Assembly: GCA_015709575.1 (NCBI GenBank)
Contig: CP054190.1
Span: forward strand, 930,001 to 994,000
Length of the DNA: 64,000 nt
Reading direction: 5' to 3'
Source of the DNA: Planctomycetia bacterium
GTDB taxonomy: Bacteria > Planctomycetota > Phycisphaerae > UBA1845 > Fen-1342
Shown: positions 46,914-54,736 of the stretch, piece after piece
How the letters are laid out: the number at the start of each line of letters is the position of its first letter
Numbering within the stretch: position 1 is the first letter of the stretch
Position numbers and translations under genes: made by a program
Notes under the pieces: generated by a model
The model's database searches: none
What the model saw: only the letters and a program-made list of their open reading frames with translations
What the model was told of the DNA's origin: nothing

Positions 46914-47543
46914 GTGAATTCGCAGCGCCCGGACGCCGGGGATTCCCCGCGTTGCAGCGTATGCGGAGCTGCATCCGATGGCTCGTTGCGCTGTCCGGGC
47001 TGCGGGGCGTTCACGCCGGTGGATGAATTCGATCCCTTCGCGCTGCTCGGCGTCGCGCCCGTGTTCGATCTTGCCGCGGATGCCCTGCGCCGAAACTGGC
47101 TCCTGCGGGCGCGACAGGTTCACCCGGACCGCGCTCGAAGCGACGATGAGCGCGCGCGAGCGCTTCGCCTCGCCGCCCGGCTGAACGATGCCTATGCCGC
47201 CCTGCGGGATCCGCTGACGCGCGCTGATCGCCTGTTGACCCGGGCGGGCGGCGCCAGCGCCTCCGACGAGCGCGGGATCGATGCGGGCTTGCTCGCTGAT
47301 TCGCTAGATCTCCGCGAAGCGATCAGCGAGGCGCACTCGCCTGGCGACGCGGTGGCGCTGCGGGCCGGGCTTGCGGCGCGGCTGGCTGAGGCGCTGGCCA
47401 GGGTCGCGGACGGCGCACGGGCGCTCCCCGGCGACCCAGAGCAGCGAGTCGCGCTGCGGCGCGCGTTGAACGGCGCGACGCTACTTCAGCGGCTGCTGGC
47501 GCAGATTGATGGGGCACAGGAGTCCGATGTCCGCCACGCCTGA
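46914..47543 (+). CDS. hscB: HscB co-chaperone with N-terminal zinc-type module
   Basis: 209 aa from GTG. Residues 14-30 hold CSVC...CPGC (C14, C17, C27, C30), an extra N-terminal module of the kind found in eukaryotic HSC20. A J domain follows ([13 protein letters not shown], then VHPDRAR, HPD at 70-72), and a C-terminal helical domain. HscB brings IscU to HscA. Most bacterial HscBs lack the cysteine module. It overlaps hscA by 17 bases. The GTG gives the Cys module; no later start would keep it. Confidence 0.88.
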   Translation: MNSQRPDAGDSPRCSVCGAASDGSLRCPGCGAFTPVDEFDPFALLGVAPVFDLAADALRRNWLLRARQVHPDRARSDDERARALRLAARLNDAYAALRDPLTRADRLLTRAGGASASDERGIDAGLLADSLDLREAISEAHSPGDAVALRAGLAARLAEALARVADGARALPGDPEQRVALRRALNGATLLQRLLAQIDGAQESDVRHA

Positions 47544-49386
47544 CACGATCATCGGCATTGACCTCGGTACGACGTATTCGCTCGTCGCGGTGCCGGGGCC
47601 TGGTGGCCCGCGCGTGCTGCGCGACGCGAACGGCGATGCCCGCGTGCCATCGGTCGTCACGCTGCGCGAGGTCGCCGGTGCGGGAATTCAGGCCGAGGTC
47701 GGCTGGGCCGCCCGCGGCGGAATCGTGCGGACCGCCGGGGCGACGGTGCACTCGGTGAAGCGGCTCATCGGCCGCAGCATGGCCGACGTGCAGGCGGAAC
47801 TGCCTTTCCTTGCGTACCCGGTTCGCAGCGGACCGCGCGACACGCTGCAGGTCGAACTGGTTGGCCGTGCCTTCACGCCGCAGGAACTGAGCGCATTCGT
47901 GCTGCGCGCGCTGCGCGAGCGCGCGACACAGGCCCTGGGCCACGACGTGCGCCGGGCGGTCATCACGGTACCCGCCTATTTCGACGACGTGCAGCGCCAA
48001 GCCACCCGCCAGGCGGCCGAGCTGGCCGGCCTTGAGGTCGCGCGGATCATCAACGAGCCGACCGCCGCCGCTCTGGCATACGGCATCGGTTTGCGCACCG
48101 CGGGTCGCGGTCGGCCGCATACAGCGGTCGTGTATGACCTCGGTGGCGGCACGTTTGACGTTTCCATCCTGCGGATCGAAGGCGACGTGTTCGAAGTGCT
48201 CGCGACCGCCGGTGATACGCACCTCGGCGGTGATGACTTTGACCTGCTGCTGATGCGCCGACTTGCCTCCGCGGATGCGACGGCGTCCGCTCTCGACGCC
48301 GCCGACCCGCTGATTCGCGCGGCCCTGCGTGAAGCGGCCGAAGCCGCCAAGGTACGGCTCAGCGACGCCGACGCGACGGATGTCGAGCTGCGCCTGCCGG
48401 GGAGCGGCGTGCTGCAAATGCGCGTCAGTCGGGCAGAATTGGAGGCGCTCTGCAATCCCCTGGTTGACCGCACGCTCGCGCACTGCGACGCCGCACTGCG
48501 CGACGCTGATCTCACCACCGCGGATCTGGATGAGGTCGTGCTGGTCGGCGGTTCGACGCGCATGCCGCTGGTCCGCCGCCGCGTCGAGCAGCACTTCGGC
48601 CGACGTCCGTACACCGCACTCAACCCCGACGAAGTCGTGGCGCTCGGCGCGGCCATGCAGGCGGCCGTGCTCTCGGGGGGTTCGTCCGACCTGCTGCTGC
48701 TCGACGTGACGCCGCTGTCGCTGGGAATCGAGACGATGGGCGGTGCGGTCGGGAAGTTGATCTTGCGAAACACGACGATCCCCTGCCGCGCGGTGGAGAA
48801 TTTCACCACGTTCGTCGATGGACAGACGGCCATCCTGGTCAGCGTGCTGCAGGGCGAGCGCGAGCTGGCTGCTGATTGCCGCGAACTGGCGCGCTTCGAG
48901 CTGCGCGGCATTCCGCCGATGCCGGCCGGCATTCCGAAGGTCGAGGTCGAGTTCCTGATCGACGCCAACGGCATCCTGAACGTCTCGGCGCGCGAGCTGC
49001 GCAGCGGGCGCAGCGCCGGCGTGCAGGTGCTGCCCACGCGCGGACTGACGGATGACGAGGTTCGGCAAATCGTGGCTGAGGGCGATCGTCATGCCCGCAC
49101 CGATGCGCTGGCGCACCGGCTGATTGACCTGTGCAACCAGGTGGACTTCGACACGCAGAAGGCGGTTCAGATGCTGGATCGTCATGGCGACCGGCTTGTG
49201 CCGGCGGAACGCGCGCGGATCGAGCGCGAGATGTCCTCGCTACGGAGCCTGGCGGCTGACGCGCGGCGCGACCCGCAATCAGTCGATCCGGATGCGCTGC
49301 ATCGGGCGCTCACTGACTTCGGTCACGGCACGCTGCGGCTGGCCGAGATTGGGATCCAGGCGGCGTTGGCGGACGCAACGAAGTAG
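47527..49386 (+). CDS. hscA: HscA, Fe-S specialised Hsp70
   Basis: 619 aa. [15 protein letters not shown] phosphate loop, [29 protein letters not shown] and [13 protein letters not shown] from the Hsp70 nucleotide-binding domain, then the peptide-binding domain ([25 protein letters not shown], quoted in part) and a short C-terminal lid without the DnaK EEVD-like tail. Position between hscB and fdx and the ATG overlapping hscB identify it as HscA rather than DnaK. It drives cluster release from IscU. Confidence 0.94.
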   Translation: MSATPDTIIGIDLGTTYSLVAVPGPGGPRVLRDANGDARVPSVVTLREVAGAGIQAEVGWAARGGIVRTAGATVHSVKRLIGRSMADVQAELPFLAYPVRSGPRDTLQVELVGRAFTPQELSAFVLRALRERATQALGHDVRRAVITVPAYFDDVQRQATRQAAELAGLEVARIINEPTAAALAYGIGLRTAGRGRPHTAVVYDLGGGTFDVSILRIEGDVFEVLATAGDTHLGGDDFDLLLMRRLASADATASALDAADPLIRAALREAAEAAKVRLSDADATDVELRLPGSGVLQMRVSRAELEALCNPLVDRTLAHCDAALRDADLTTADLDEVVLVGGSTRMPLVRRRVEQHFGRRPYTALNPDEVVALGAAMQAAVLSGGSSDLLLLDVTPLSLGIETMGGAVGKLILRNTTIPCRAVENFTTFVDGQTAILVSVLQGERELAADCRELARFELRGIPPMPAGIPKVEVEFLIDANGILNVSARELRSGRSAGVQVLPTRGLTDDEVRQIVAEGDRHARTDALAHRLIDLCNQVDFDTQKAVQMLDRHGDRLVPAERARIEREMSSLRSLAADARRDPQSVDPDALHRALTDFGHGTLRLAEIGIQAALADATK

Positions 49387-49507
49387 GATGGAGCATGCGG
49401 GTTCTCGTCGCGTGGAGCGGCGGCGCCTGCTGGTGGTTTCGGGTTATTCACTCGCGGACCGCCGCCTGCGGCGGCTGCGATGACGGGCGTATTCGGGAGA
49501 CGTGCGG

Positions 49508-49924
49508 ATGGGCGGTCAGAATCCTTACATTGCCGGCGAGGCGAAGCTGCCGACGAAGGCTTACAAGCTCACGATCATCGATGAGCAGAAGCGGCGGCAC
49601 GAGATCATGGTCGATCCGGCGAAGCTGCCTTACGAGGATCATGGTTTGCCGGGGTCGATCCTGGAAATCGCGATGGGGCACCAGATCGAGGTTGATCACG
49701 CCTGCGGCGGGGTCTGTGCGTGCAGTACCTGCCACGTCATCGTGCGCGAGGGGCTGTCGAGCTGCAATGAGTCAACGGATGACGAAGAGGATCAGCTCGA
49801 CAATGCGTACGGCCTGACGGCGCAGTCACGCCTGGCGTGCCAATGTGTGCCCAACGGCGAGTGTGACGTGGTCGTCGAGGTTCCGAGCTGGAACCGCAAC
49901 CTTGCCCGCGAGCCGCATCACTGA
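49508..49924 (+). CDS. fdx: Isc-type [2Fe-2S] ferredoxin
   Basis: 138 aa. Ligands C66, C72, C75 and C111 in DHACGGVCACSTCHV and RLACQC, the C-x5-C-x2-C-x35-C pattern of adrenodoxin-type ferredoxins. An acidic loop (NESTDDEEDQLDN) matches the contact region of the family. A ~25-residue N-terminal extension precedes the fold. It supplies electrons for cluster assembly. ATG at 49508 with GGGAGA at the right distance is preferred over the GTG at 49502. It closes the operon and converges on gmhA. Confidence 0.95.
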   Translation: MGGQNPYIAGEAKLPTKAYKLTIIDEQKRRHEIMVDPAKLPYEDHGLPGSILEIAMGHQIEVDHACGGVCACSTCHVIVREGLSSCNESTDDEEDQLDNAYGLTAQSRLACQCVPNGECDVVVEVPSWNRNLAREPHH

Positions 49925-50057
49925 TTCGGGTGAACTCCATCGCGCGAGTTGCGCTCGCCGGCTCGCCGCATGAACCGACCTTCCGCCATTGCGGCGTGCA
50001 GTCCGGCGGTGGAACCCCACGTTCGCGCCGCTGCACCCGAGCCATGTGCAACTCGGC

Positions 50058-50633
50058 TCACCGATCCGCGAACGCCGCGTCGATCTGACCGCACACAAAG
50101 TGATACGCGAGCTGGTGGCCTTCCTGGATCCGGTCCGATTCATCGTGCGGAACGCACAGTAGCAGGTCGCACATGTCGGCCATGCGACCACCAGTACGAC
50201 CGGAGAAGCCGACCGTCTTCGCCCCAATCTCACGCGCGGCACCCAGCGCCCGCAGGATGTTCGGGGAGTTGCCGCTGGTTGAAAACGCCCACAGCACGTC
50301 GCCCGGGCGCACCAGGCCGCGCACCTGCCGCTCAAAGACCTGCTCAAACCCGAAGTCATTCCCGATCGCCGTCAGCGCGGAAGTGTCCGTCGTGAGCGCG
50401 ATCGCCGGCAGGGGGCGGCGGGCGGTCTTGAACCTGCCGGTCAACTCCGCGGCCACGTGCTGTGCGTCGGCGGCACTGCCGCCGTTGCCGGCAAGGTAAA
50501 GGTGTGAGCCGTCTTTCAGTCGTTCAATGATCAGCGTCGCAATCGCGTCGATGCGCGGTCCCGCCGTGCGCATCCCGCCGATGACGGCCAGGTGCGATTC
50601 AACCGCTGCGCTCCAGTCGTGTCCAGGGGGCAT
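50058..50633 (-). CDS. gmhA: Phosphoheptose isomerase (SIS domain)
   Basis: 191 aa. SIS fold with YLAGNGGSAADAQHVAAELTGRFK, ALTTDTSALTAIGNDFGFEQVFERQVRGLV (quoted in part), AFSTSGNSPNILRAL and the catalytic-site ESDRIQEGHQLAYH near the end, all diagnostic of GmhA/DiaA. GmhA makes D-glycero-D-manno-heptose 7-phosphate for LPS core or glycan heptose. The closely related DiaA (replication initiation) is less likely given the conserved catalytic Glu/His. No other heptose genes are nearby. Confidence 0.92.
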   Translation of the reverse strand: MPPGHDWSAAVESHLAVIGGMRTAGPRIDAIATLIIERLKDGSHLYLAGNGGSAADAQHVAAELTGRFKTARRPLPAIALTTDTSALTAIGNDFGFEQVFERQVRGLVRPGDVLWAFSTSGNSPNILRALGAAREIGAKTVGFSGRTGGRMADMCDLLLCVPHDESDRIQEGHQLAYHFVCGQIDAAFADR

Positions 50634-50898
50634 GGCTTCCGTTGCAGATGGTCACGGCGCTTTTACGCCGCGCGGCCGCGGCCGAGTGCTGTGCCGGATT
50701 CGGGGATCACGGCTGCCGGATTGAACGCCCGACCGCGGGTCGGTCGCCACGCCGACGGCGGATCACGCGACATGCCGGGTGCAATGCGCCATGCCGGCCG
50801 TTGTTCATCAAACAGACCGGGCGCCACTCCGGCGTCCGTTACGTCGGCATGCCGTTTCGGCCGACGAAAATGAGCGAACCTGGCTGAAGCCCGTCGGC

Positions 50899-52002
50899 TT
50901 ACTTGATACCCAGCAACTCAATTTCAAAGATCAGCGTCGCGTTCGGCGGGATCTTTCCGCCCGCTCCACGCGTGCCGTAGGCCATGTCCGGCGGGAAAAT
51001 GTACTTGCGCTTTTCGCCGACCTTCATCAGTCCGACGCCCTCGGTCCAGCCGCTGATGACCTGGTTCAGCCCGAACACCGCCGGGCCGCGCTCGCGCGAG
51101 CTGTCGAACACCTCGCCGTTGGTCAGCGTGCCGGTGTAGTGCACTTCGACACGATCCGTCGGCTTGGGCGTCGCACCCGTGCCGTCCGTCAGCACCACGT
51201 ACAGAGCGCCCTTCGGCGTGCGCTGCACCTTCTTGCCGGTGTCCGTCTCGACCTTCTGAATCGTCTCGGCGATTCCCTTTTCCCATTCCTCGCGCTGCTT
51301 GCGAATCGCCGCCATCGCCTCCTCCTCCATTTCCGCCACCCGTCGCTTCACGCGCTCCCGGTCCACCGAGCCGATCGTGCCCGCCTTGCGGATGACCACC
51401 GGTTCCTTGGGCACCACCTTGCCCATCGGCAGCTTGGGGTTTTCGACGGTCTCGGTGTTGCGGATCTTGTCCACCACGTCCAACCCTTCGACCACCTTGC
51501 CGAACACGGCGTAGGCCGCACCGTCGCGCGGCATGTCGAGGCTGGCGTTGTCCACGACGTTGATGAAGAACTGCGCCGTGGCCGAGTCCGGCTGTCCGCC
51601 GAGGCGGGCCATCGCGATCGAACCGCGCACGTTCTTCAACCCGTTCTGCCACTCGTTCTTTACGCCGGCACGCAGCTTCTCGCGGCGCTCGTTCATATCC
51701 GCGTCGTAGCCGCCGCCCTGGATCATGAAATCCGGCATCACGCGGTGGAAAATCAACCCGTTGTAGTGGCCGTCCTCGACGTAGGTCAGGAAGTTGTCGA
51801 CTGAGAGGGGGGCCTTTTCGCCGTTCAGTTCAAGAACCACGTCTCCCAGCGATGTTTCCAGCTTGACCCGCGGATACAGGGCGCGGTCGCGCTTGTCCTC
51901 GCTTGGCGTTGCGGCCGGCTCCGCGGTCTGAGCCAGGGAGAGGGAAGTCACCGCCAGCACGCAGGCGAGCGGACATGCAAAGCCGAGCATTTCGATCTCC
52001 AT
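50899..52002 (-). CDS. Exported peptidyl-prolyl isomerase: cyclophilin-FKBP fusion
   Basis: 367 aa. Signal-like N-terminus (MLGFACPLACVLAVTSLSLAQTA). Cyclophilin domain ~45-206 (GLIFHRVMPDFMIQGGGYD at 82-100, SATAQFFINVVDNASLD). Helical charged linker ~213-255 (EEEAMAAIRKQREEWEKGI). FKBP domain ~262-366 (DRVEVHYTGTLTNGEVFDSS, GWTEGVGLMKVGEKRKYIFPPDMAYG, quoted in parts). Both domains keep their active-site aromatic and loop residues, so both may be active on exported proteins. Two unrelated isomerase folds in one chain form a dual-family immunophilin, a rare architecture known mainly from a few protists and bacteria. Confidence 0.9.
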   Translation of the reverse strand: MEIEMLGFACPLACVLAVTSLSLAQTAEPAATPSEDKRDRALYPRVKLETSLGDVVLELNGEKAPLSVDNFLTYVEDGHYNGLIFHRVMPDFMIQGGGYDADMNERREKLRAGVKNEWQNGLKNVRGSIAMARLGGQPDSATAQFFINVVDNASLDMPRDGAAYAVFGKVVEGLDVVDKIRNTETVENPKLPMGKVVPKEPVVIRKAGTIGSVDRERVKRRVAEMEEEAMAAIRKQREEWEKGIAETIQKVETDTGKKVQRTPKGALYVVLTDGTGATPKPTDRVEVHYTGTLTNGEVFDSSRERGPAVFGLNQVISGWTEGVGLMKVGEKRKYIFPPDMAYGTRGAGGKIPPNATLIFEIELLGIK

Positions 52003-52255
52003 CGGTTCCAGTTTCGTGTTTTGAGGATCATTCAGCCGCGGTTCAGGCGCGGACAGGGAAGTCTACGGGCGCGGTCGGGGTGCGGCAATGCCGATGCCCC
52101 GTCCGAATTGCCGAACGCATACATACCGCCGCCAGATGGCGAATTCAGGCACCGATCGGCGCGTTTGGGCGTGTCGATTATGGTCGGCGCCCGTGCGAGA
52201 AGGTAAGCTTTGCGGGCGTCAGTCGCCGTGTGCCGGCCTGTTTGGGGAGCGGATC

Positions 52256-53248
52256 ATGCGTCCTGCCGTCCTGGTAACGCTGGTCTCAGTGGTGGTTGCA
52301 GTCGGGGCCTGCTCCCGCATAGCGGATTCACCTTCAGGTGCGGCCTTATCGCCGGTCCACCGGCAGGATCGCCCGCCGGGCCACGCCACCGTCGCCGGGC
52401 CGCCCGCCCTGGACGCCTTGGAACCGGCGGATTTCCCCGGCCTGCACAACGTCGTCACCTACGCGCCGCAGATGTTCAGCGGGTCAGTTCCGGAAGGGGC
52501 GGCCGGCTTTGACACGCTCGCGTCGTGGGGGATCCGAACCGTCATTTCGGTGGATGGCGCGCGGCCGGACCTCGCTGCGGCCAAGGCTCGCGGAATGCGC
52601 TATGTACACCTGCCGATCGGCTACAACGGGATGACGCGCGAGCGCACGCTGGAGTTGGCCAGGGCCCTGCGCGATCTCCCGGGACCGACTTACCTGCATT
52701 GCCACCACGGCCGACATCGAAGCGCCGGGGCGCTGGGAAGCGCGGTAGTGACGTTGGGTCTGGCGGACACCGAGTTCGCGGTCGCGCGCATGAAAGTCTC
52801 AGGAACTTCGCCCAGCTATCCGGGCCTGTACCGCTGCGTACAGACCTCCTCCTCTGTCCCGGCTGCGGTGATCGATCTGGCCAGCGCCGAATTTCCGGAA
52901 ACGTGGCAGACCAGCGATATGGTCAGTGCGATGGTGGCCGTCGATGAGGCGTATGAACTGATGCGGAAGGTTGAGAAGGCCGGGTGGGCCGTGCCCCCGA
53001 GTCATCCCGATGTGGTGCCCGCGGCCGAGGCGGGACGCCTGGCGGATCTGATGCGGGTGCTGATCGAAGACAAGGAGACGCGAAAACACCCGCCGGATTT
53101 TGCCGACATGCTGCGCGAGTCGGCGTCGGCTGCGTCCGCAATCGAAGAGGCGCTGATCGGCGGCGGTGTGGCGCGTGAGCCGCTCAGCGTGCAGTTTGAT
53201 CGGATCACGACGCTGTGCAAGGACTGCCACATCAAGTACCGAAACTAG
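52256..53248 (+). CDS. Lipoprotein: tyrosine-phosphatase-like domain fused to haem-binding CxxCH tail
   Basis: 330 aa. Lipobox VGAC (C19). Residues ~60-200 form a dual-specificity-phosphatase-like domain: GIRTVISVDGARPD (strand and loop) and the active-site P-loop HCHHGRHRS, i.e. C149-x5-R155 with H148 and S156. Residues ~205-330 are helical and end in LCKDCHIKYRN, a c-type haem motif C321-x2-C324-H325 at the C-terminus as in cytochrome c' type four-helix bundles. The pieces suggest an exported phosphatase tied to a haem sensor or electron carrier. No general acid residue could be assigned. SD GGGGAGC precedes the ATG at 52256. Confidence 0.78.
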   Translation: MRPAVLVTLVSVVVAVGACSRIADSPSGAALSPVHRQDRPPGHATVAGPPALDALEPADFPGLHNVVTYAPQMFSGSVPEGAAGFDTLASWGIRTVISVDGARPDLAAAKARGMRYVHLPIGYNGMTRERTLELARALRDLPGPTYLHCHHGRHRSAGALGSAVVTLGLADTEFAVARMKVSGTSPSYPGLYRCVQTSSSVPAAVIDLASAEFPETWQTSDMVSAMVAVDEAYELMRKVEKAGWAVPPSHPDVVPAAEAGRLADLMRVLIEDKETRKHPPDFADMLRESASAASAIEEALIGGGVAREPLSVQFDRITTLCKDCHIKYRN

Positions 53249-53365
53249 ATCGACGGTCAGGGCAGGGCCGATTCTAGTCCAATAAAAATCGCGGGTGCGG
53301 CAGTTGGCGACTGCCTGATTGGCAGTTTCCCAGTCTCTCCGGTCCGGACGCTCGCGCGATCCGTC

Positions 53366-53393
53366 TTGCGCATAACCAATTGATTATTATGAT
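53366..53393 (+). promoter_or_regulatory. Possible promoter for groES2
   Basis: TTGCGC (53366-53371), 16-base spacer, TATGAT (53388-53393), in a locally AT-rich patch about 155 bases before the groES2 ATG. Weak -35; moderate -10. Confidence 0.35.
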
Positions 53394-53547
53394 CTTGCAT
53401 ATGGTGAGATGATTCTCGGCCCAACACTTGTGGTGCGGCATCAAAAGTGCCGCTCATCGGGCACGCGCCCGTTCGGAATCCGTGATTCTGCTGGCGGTTG
53501 CGCGCAGTTATTGGCATAATCCGTCTTTCGACGCAGGAGTCGTACCG

Positions 53548-53844
53548 ATGAGCAAGGTAGGAATCCGCCCCTTGGGCGACAAAGTGTTGGTCAAGCGCCT
53601 GGAGGCGGAGTCGAAGACCGCTGGCGGGATCGTGCTGCCGGATTCCGCGAAGGAAAAGCCCAAGCGCGGCAAGGTTCTGAGCGTTGGGGAGGGGCGGCTG
53701 CTGGACAACGGCAAGCGATTTCCGTTGCAGGTCCGCGGCGGCGACACGGTGCTGTTCAGCAGCTACGCGGGCACCGAGGTGAAGGTGAACGGCGAGGAGA
53801 TGCTCATCATGGATGAGAATGACATCCTCGCGGTTGTCGGATAG
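53548..53844 (+). CDS. groES2: GroES co-chaperonin, second copy, without adjacent groEL
   Basis: 98 aa, standard length. [34 protein letters not shown] (quoted in part), [25 protein letters not shown]. It is shorter and closer to housekeeping GroES than groES1, which has a 17-residue extension. No groEL is next to it; both groELs are 42 kb away on the other strand. SD GCAGGAG precedes the ATG. A 78-aa protein follows, 52 bases on. It could pair with groEL2 or a third chaperonin outside the window. Confidence 0.95.
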   Translation: MSKVGIRPLGDKVLVKRLEAESKTAGGIVLPDSAKEKPKRGKVLSVGEGRLLDNGKRFPLQVRGGDTVLFSSYAGTEVKVNGEEMLIMDENDILAVVG

Positions 53845-53896
53845 CGCCGATTGGCAGCGCTCGCCTGGCGCGGGTCGGCGGAAAGTGAGGCACGCC

Positions 53897-54133
53897 ATGA
53901 ACGCGGAGTTGACTCGCAGCGTTTCGGATGCGGTCTCGATGGTCAATGAGCACGCCGGGGCAGCGTGCGTGCGGCTGTGGTTCGCGGACGATCCCGCGGA
54001 GATTGACTTCGTTGCCAGCTCGGCTTCGCTCGCCGGGGACCAGTTTCAGTTCCGTTCCGGGTTCGAGACGTATGCCGGCGTCGTCGGTGACCTGAGACAG
54101 ATCAAGGTGGAAGTGATCGGCCGTCCAAACTGA
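53897..54133 (+). CDS. 78-aa protein of unknown function downstream of groES2
   Basis: Not recognised. MNAELTRSVSDAVSMVNEHAGAACVRLWF, then FVASSASLAGDQFQFRSGFETYAGVV and the end DLRQIKVEVIGRPN; a small alpha/beta protein without signal or membrane segments. GTGAGG lies seven bases before the ATG. It shares strand and a 52-base spacing with groES2, and its stop sits inside the loop of an intrinsic terminator, so the two genes probably form one transcript. Confidence 0.6.
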   Translation: MNAELTRSVSDAVSMVNEHAGAACVRLWFADDPAEIDFVASSASLAGDQFQFRSGFETYAGVVGDLRQIKVEVIGRPN

Positions 54134-54150
54134 CGGCCGTTTGCTTTTTC
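54118..54150 (+). terminator. Intrinsic terminator after groES2 operon
   Basis: A perfect 8-bp stem CGGCCGTC / GACGGCCG (54118-54125 and 54132-54139), a 6-base loop, then TTTGCTTTTT. The stop codon of the 78-aa gene spans the loop and stem. The opposite strand carries the sulfur gene pair ending 26 bases further on. Confidence 0.85.
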
Positions 54151-54175
54151 GGCGCCACTCCCGACAGGCGCAGGC

Positions 54176-54736
54176 CTAGGTTGCACGTCCGCGCACGCGG
54201 TTCCACGGCATCTTCCCGATCAGCATCGCCATGCCGCACGTCCCCGACGCACCGGCGACCAGCAGCCCTGCGCCCATGATGCCGCTGACGATCAGAAACC
54301 ACGGCGACACAAACGCTCCCAGCAGCGTGCCAGTCAGCACCAGCGTGCCGATCGTCATGTGTGTCTGGCGCAGCACGTCGATCCGCGGGGCGCCGGGTGC
54401 GCGCTCAACGCTCATCCCGGCTGATTTCCACCCCTCGATTCCGCCGGCCAGGTGAAACACCGGCTCGTCGGCCGTGCGATAGCGTCGTGCGGCTTCCGCG
54501 CTGCGCCGGCCGGTTCGACAGTAGAACACCACGCGCCGCTCGCCCTGGCGGTCGTGCAGGCGCCGCGGCTCAAACGCGGACAATGGCTCGTTGGCGCTGG
54601 GAGTGATCCGCTCGGCGGCGTGCTCAAAATCCTCTCGCACGTCGACCACGCTGACCTCGCCGCGCGACATCCAATCCGCCAGCAGTTGCGGCGTCACGTC
54701 CACCAGCGTGTCTTTCGGCGCCGGGTTTGCGATCAC
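54176..54736 (-). CDS. Rhodanese with membrane hairpin (YgaP/DUF2892 type)
   Basis: 186 aa from a GTG that overlaps the stop of the upstream gene (GTGA). Rhodanese domain with active Cys in VVFYCRTGRRSAEAA and HLAGGIEGWKSAGM, followed by two hydrophobic segments (IGTLVLTGTLLGAFVSPWFLIVSGIMGAGLLVAG, in part) and GTCGMAMLIGKMPWN, the DUF2892 membrane module. YgaP-like proteins transfer sulfane sulfur at the inner membrane. With the neighbouring metallo-beta-lactamase-rhodanese protein it forms a persulfide-handling pair. Confidence 0.9.
   Translation of the reverse strand: MIANPAPKDTLVDVTPQLLADWMSRGEVSVVDVREDFEHAAERITPSANEPLSAFEPRRLHDRQGERRVVFYCRTGRRSAEAARRYRTADEPVFHLAGGIEGWKSAGMSVERAPGAPRIDVLRQTHMTIGTLVLTGTLLGAFVSPWFLIVSGIMGAGLLVAGASGTCGMAMLIGKMPWNRVRGRAT

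Noticed and set aside
47527..49386. Reading HscA as the missing DnaK
   Set aside because: Position in the isc operon, overlap with hscB and the LPPVK motif in IscU all point to HscA; dnaK is simply not in this window.
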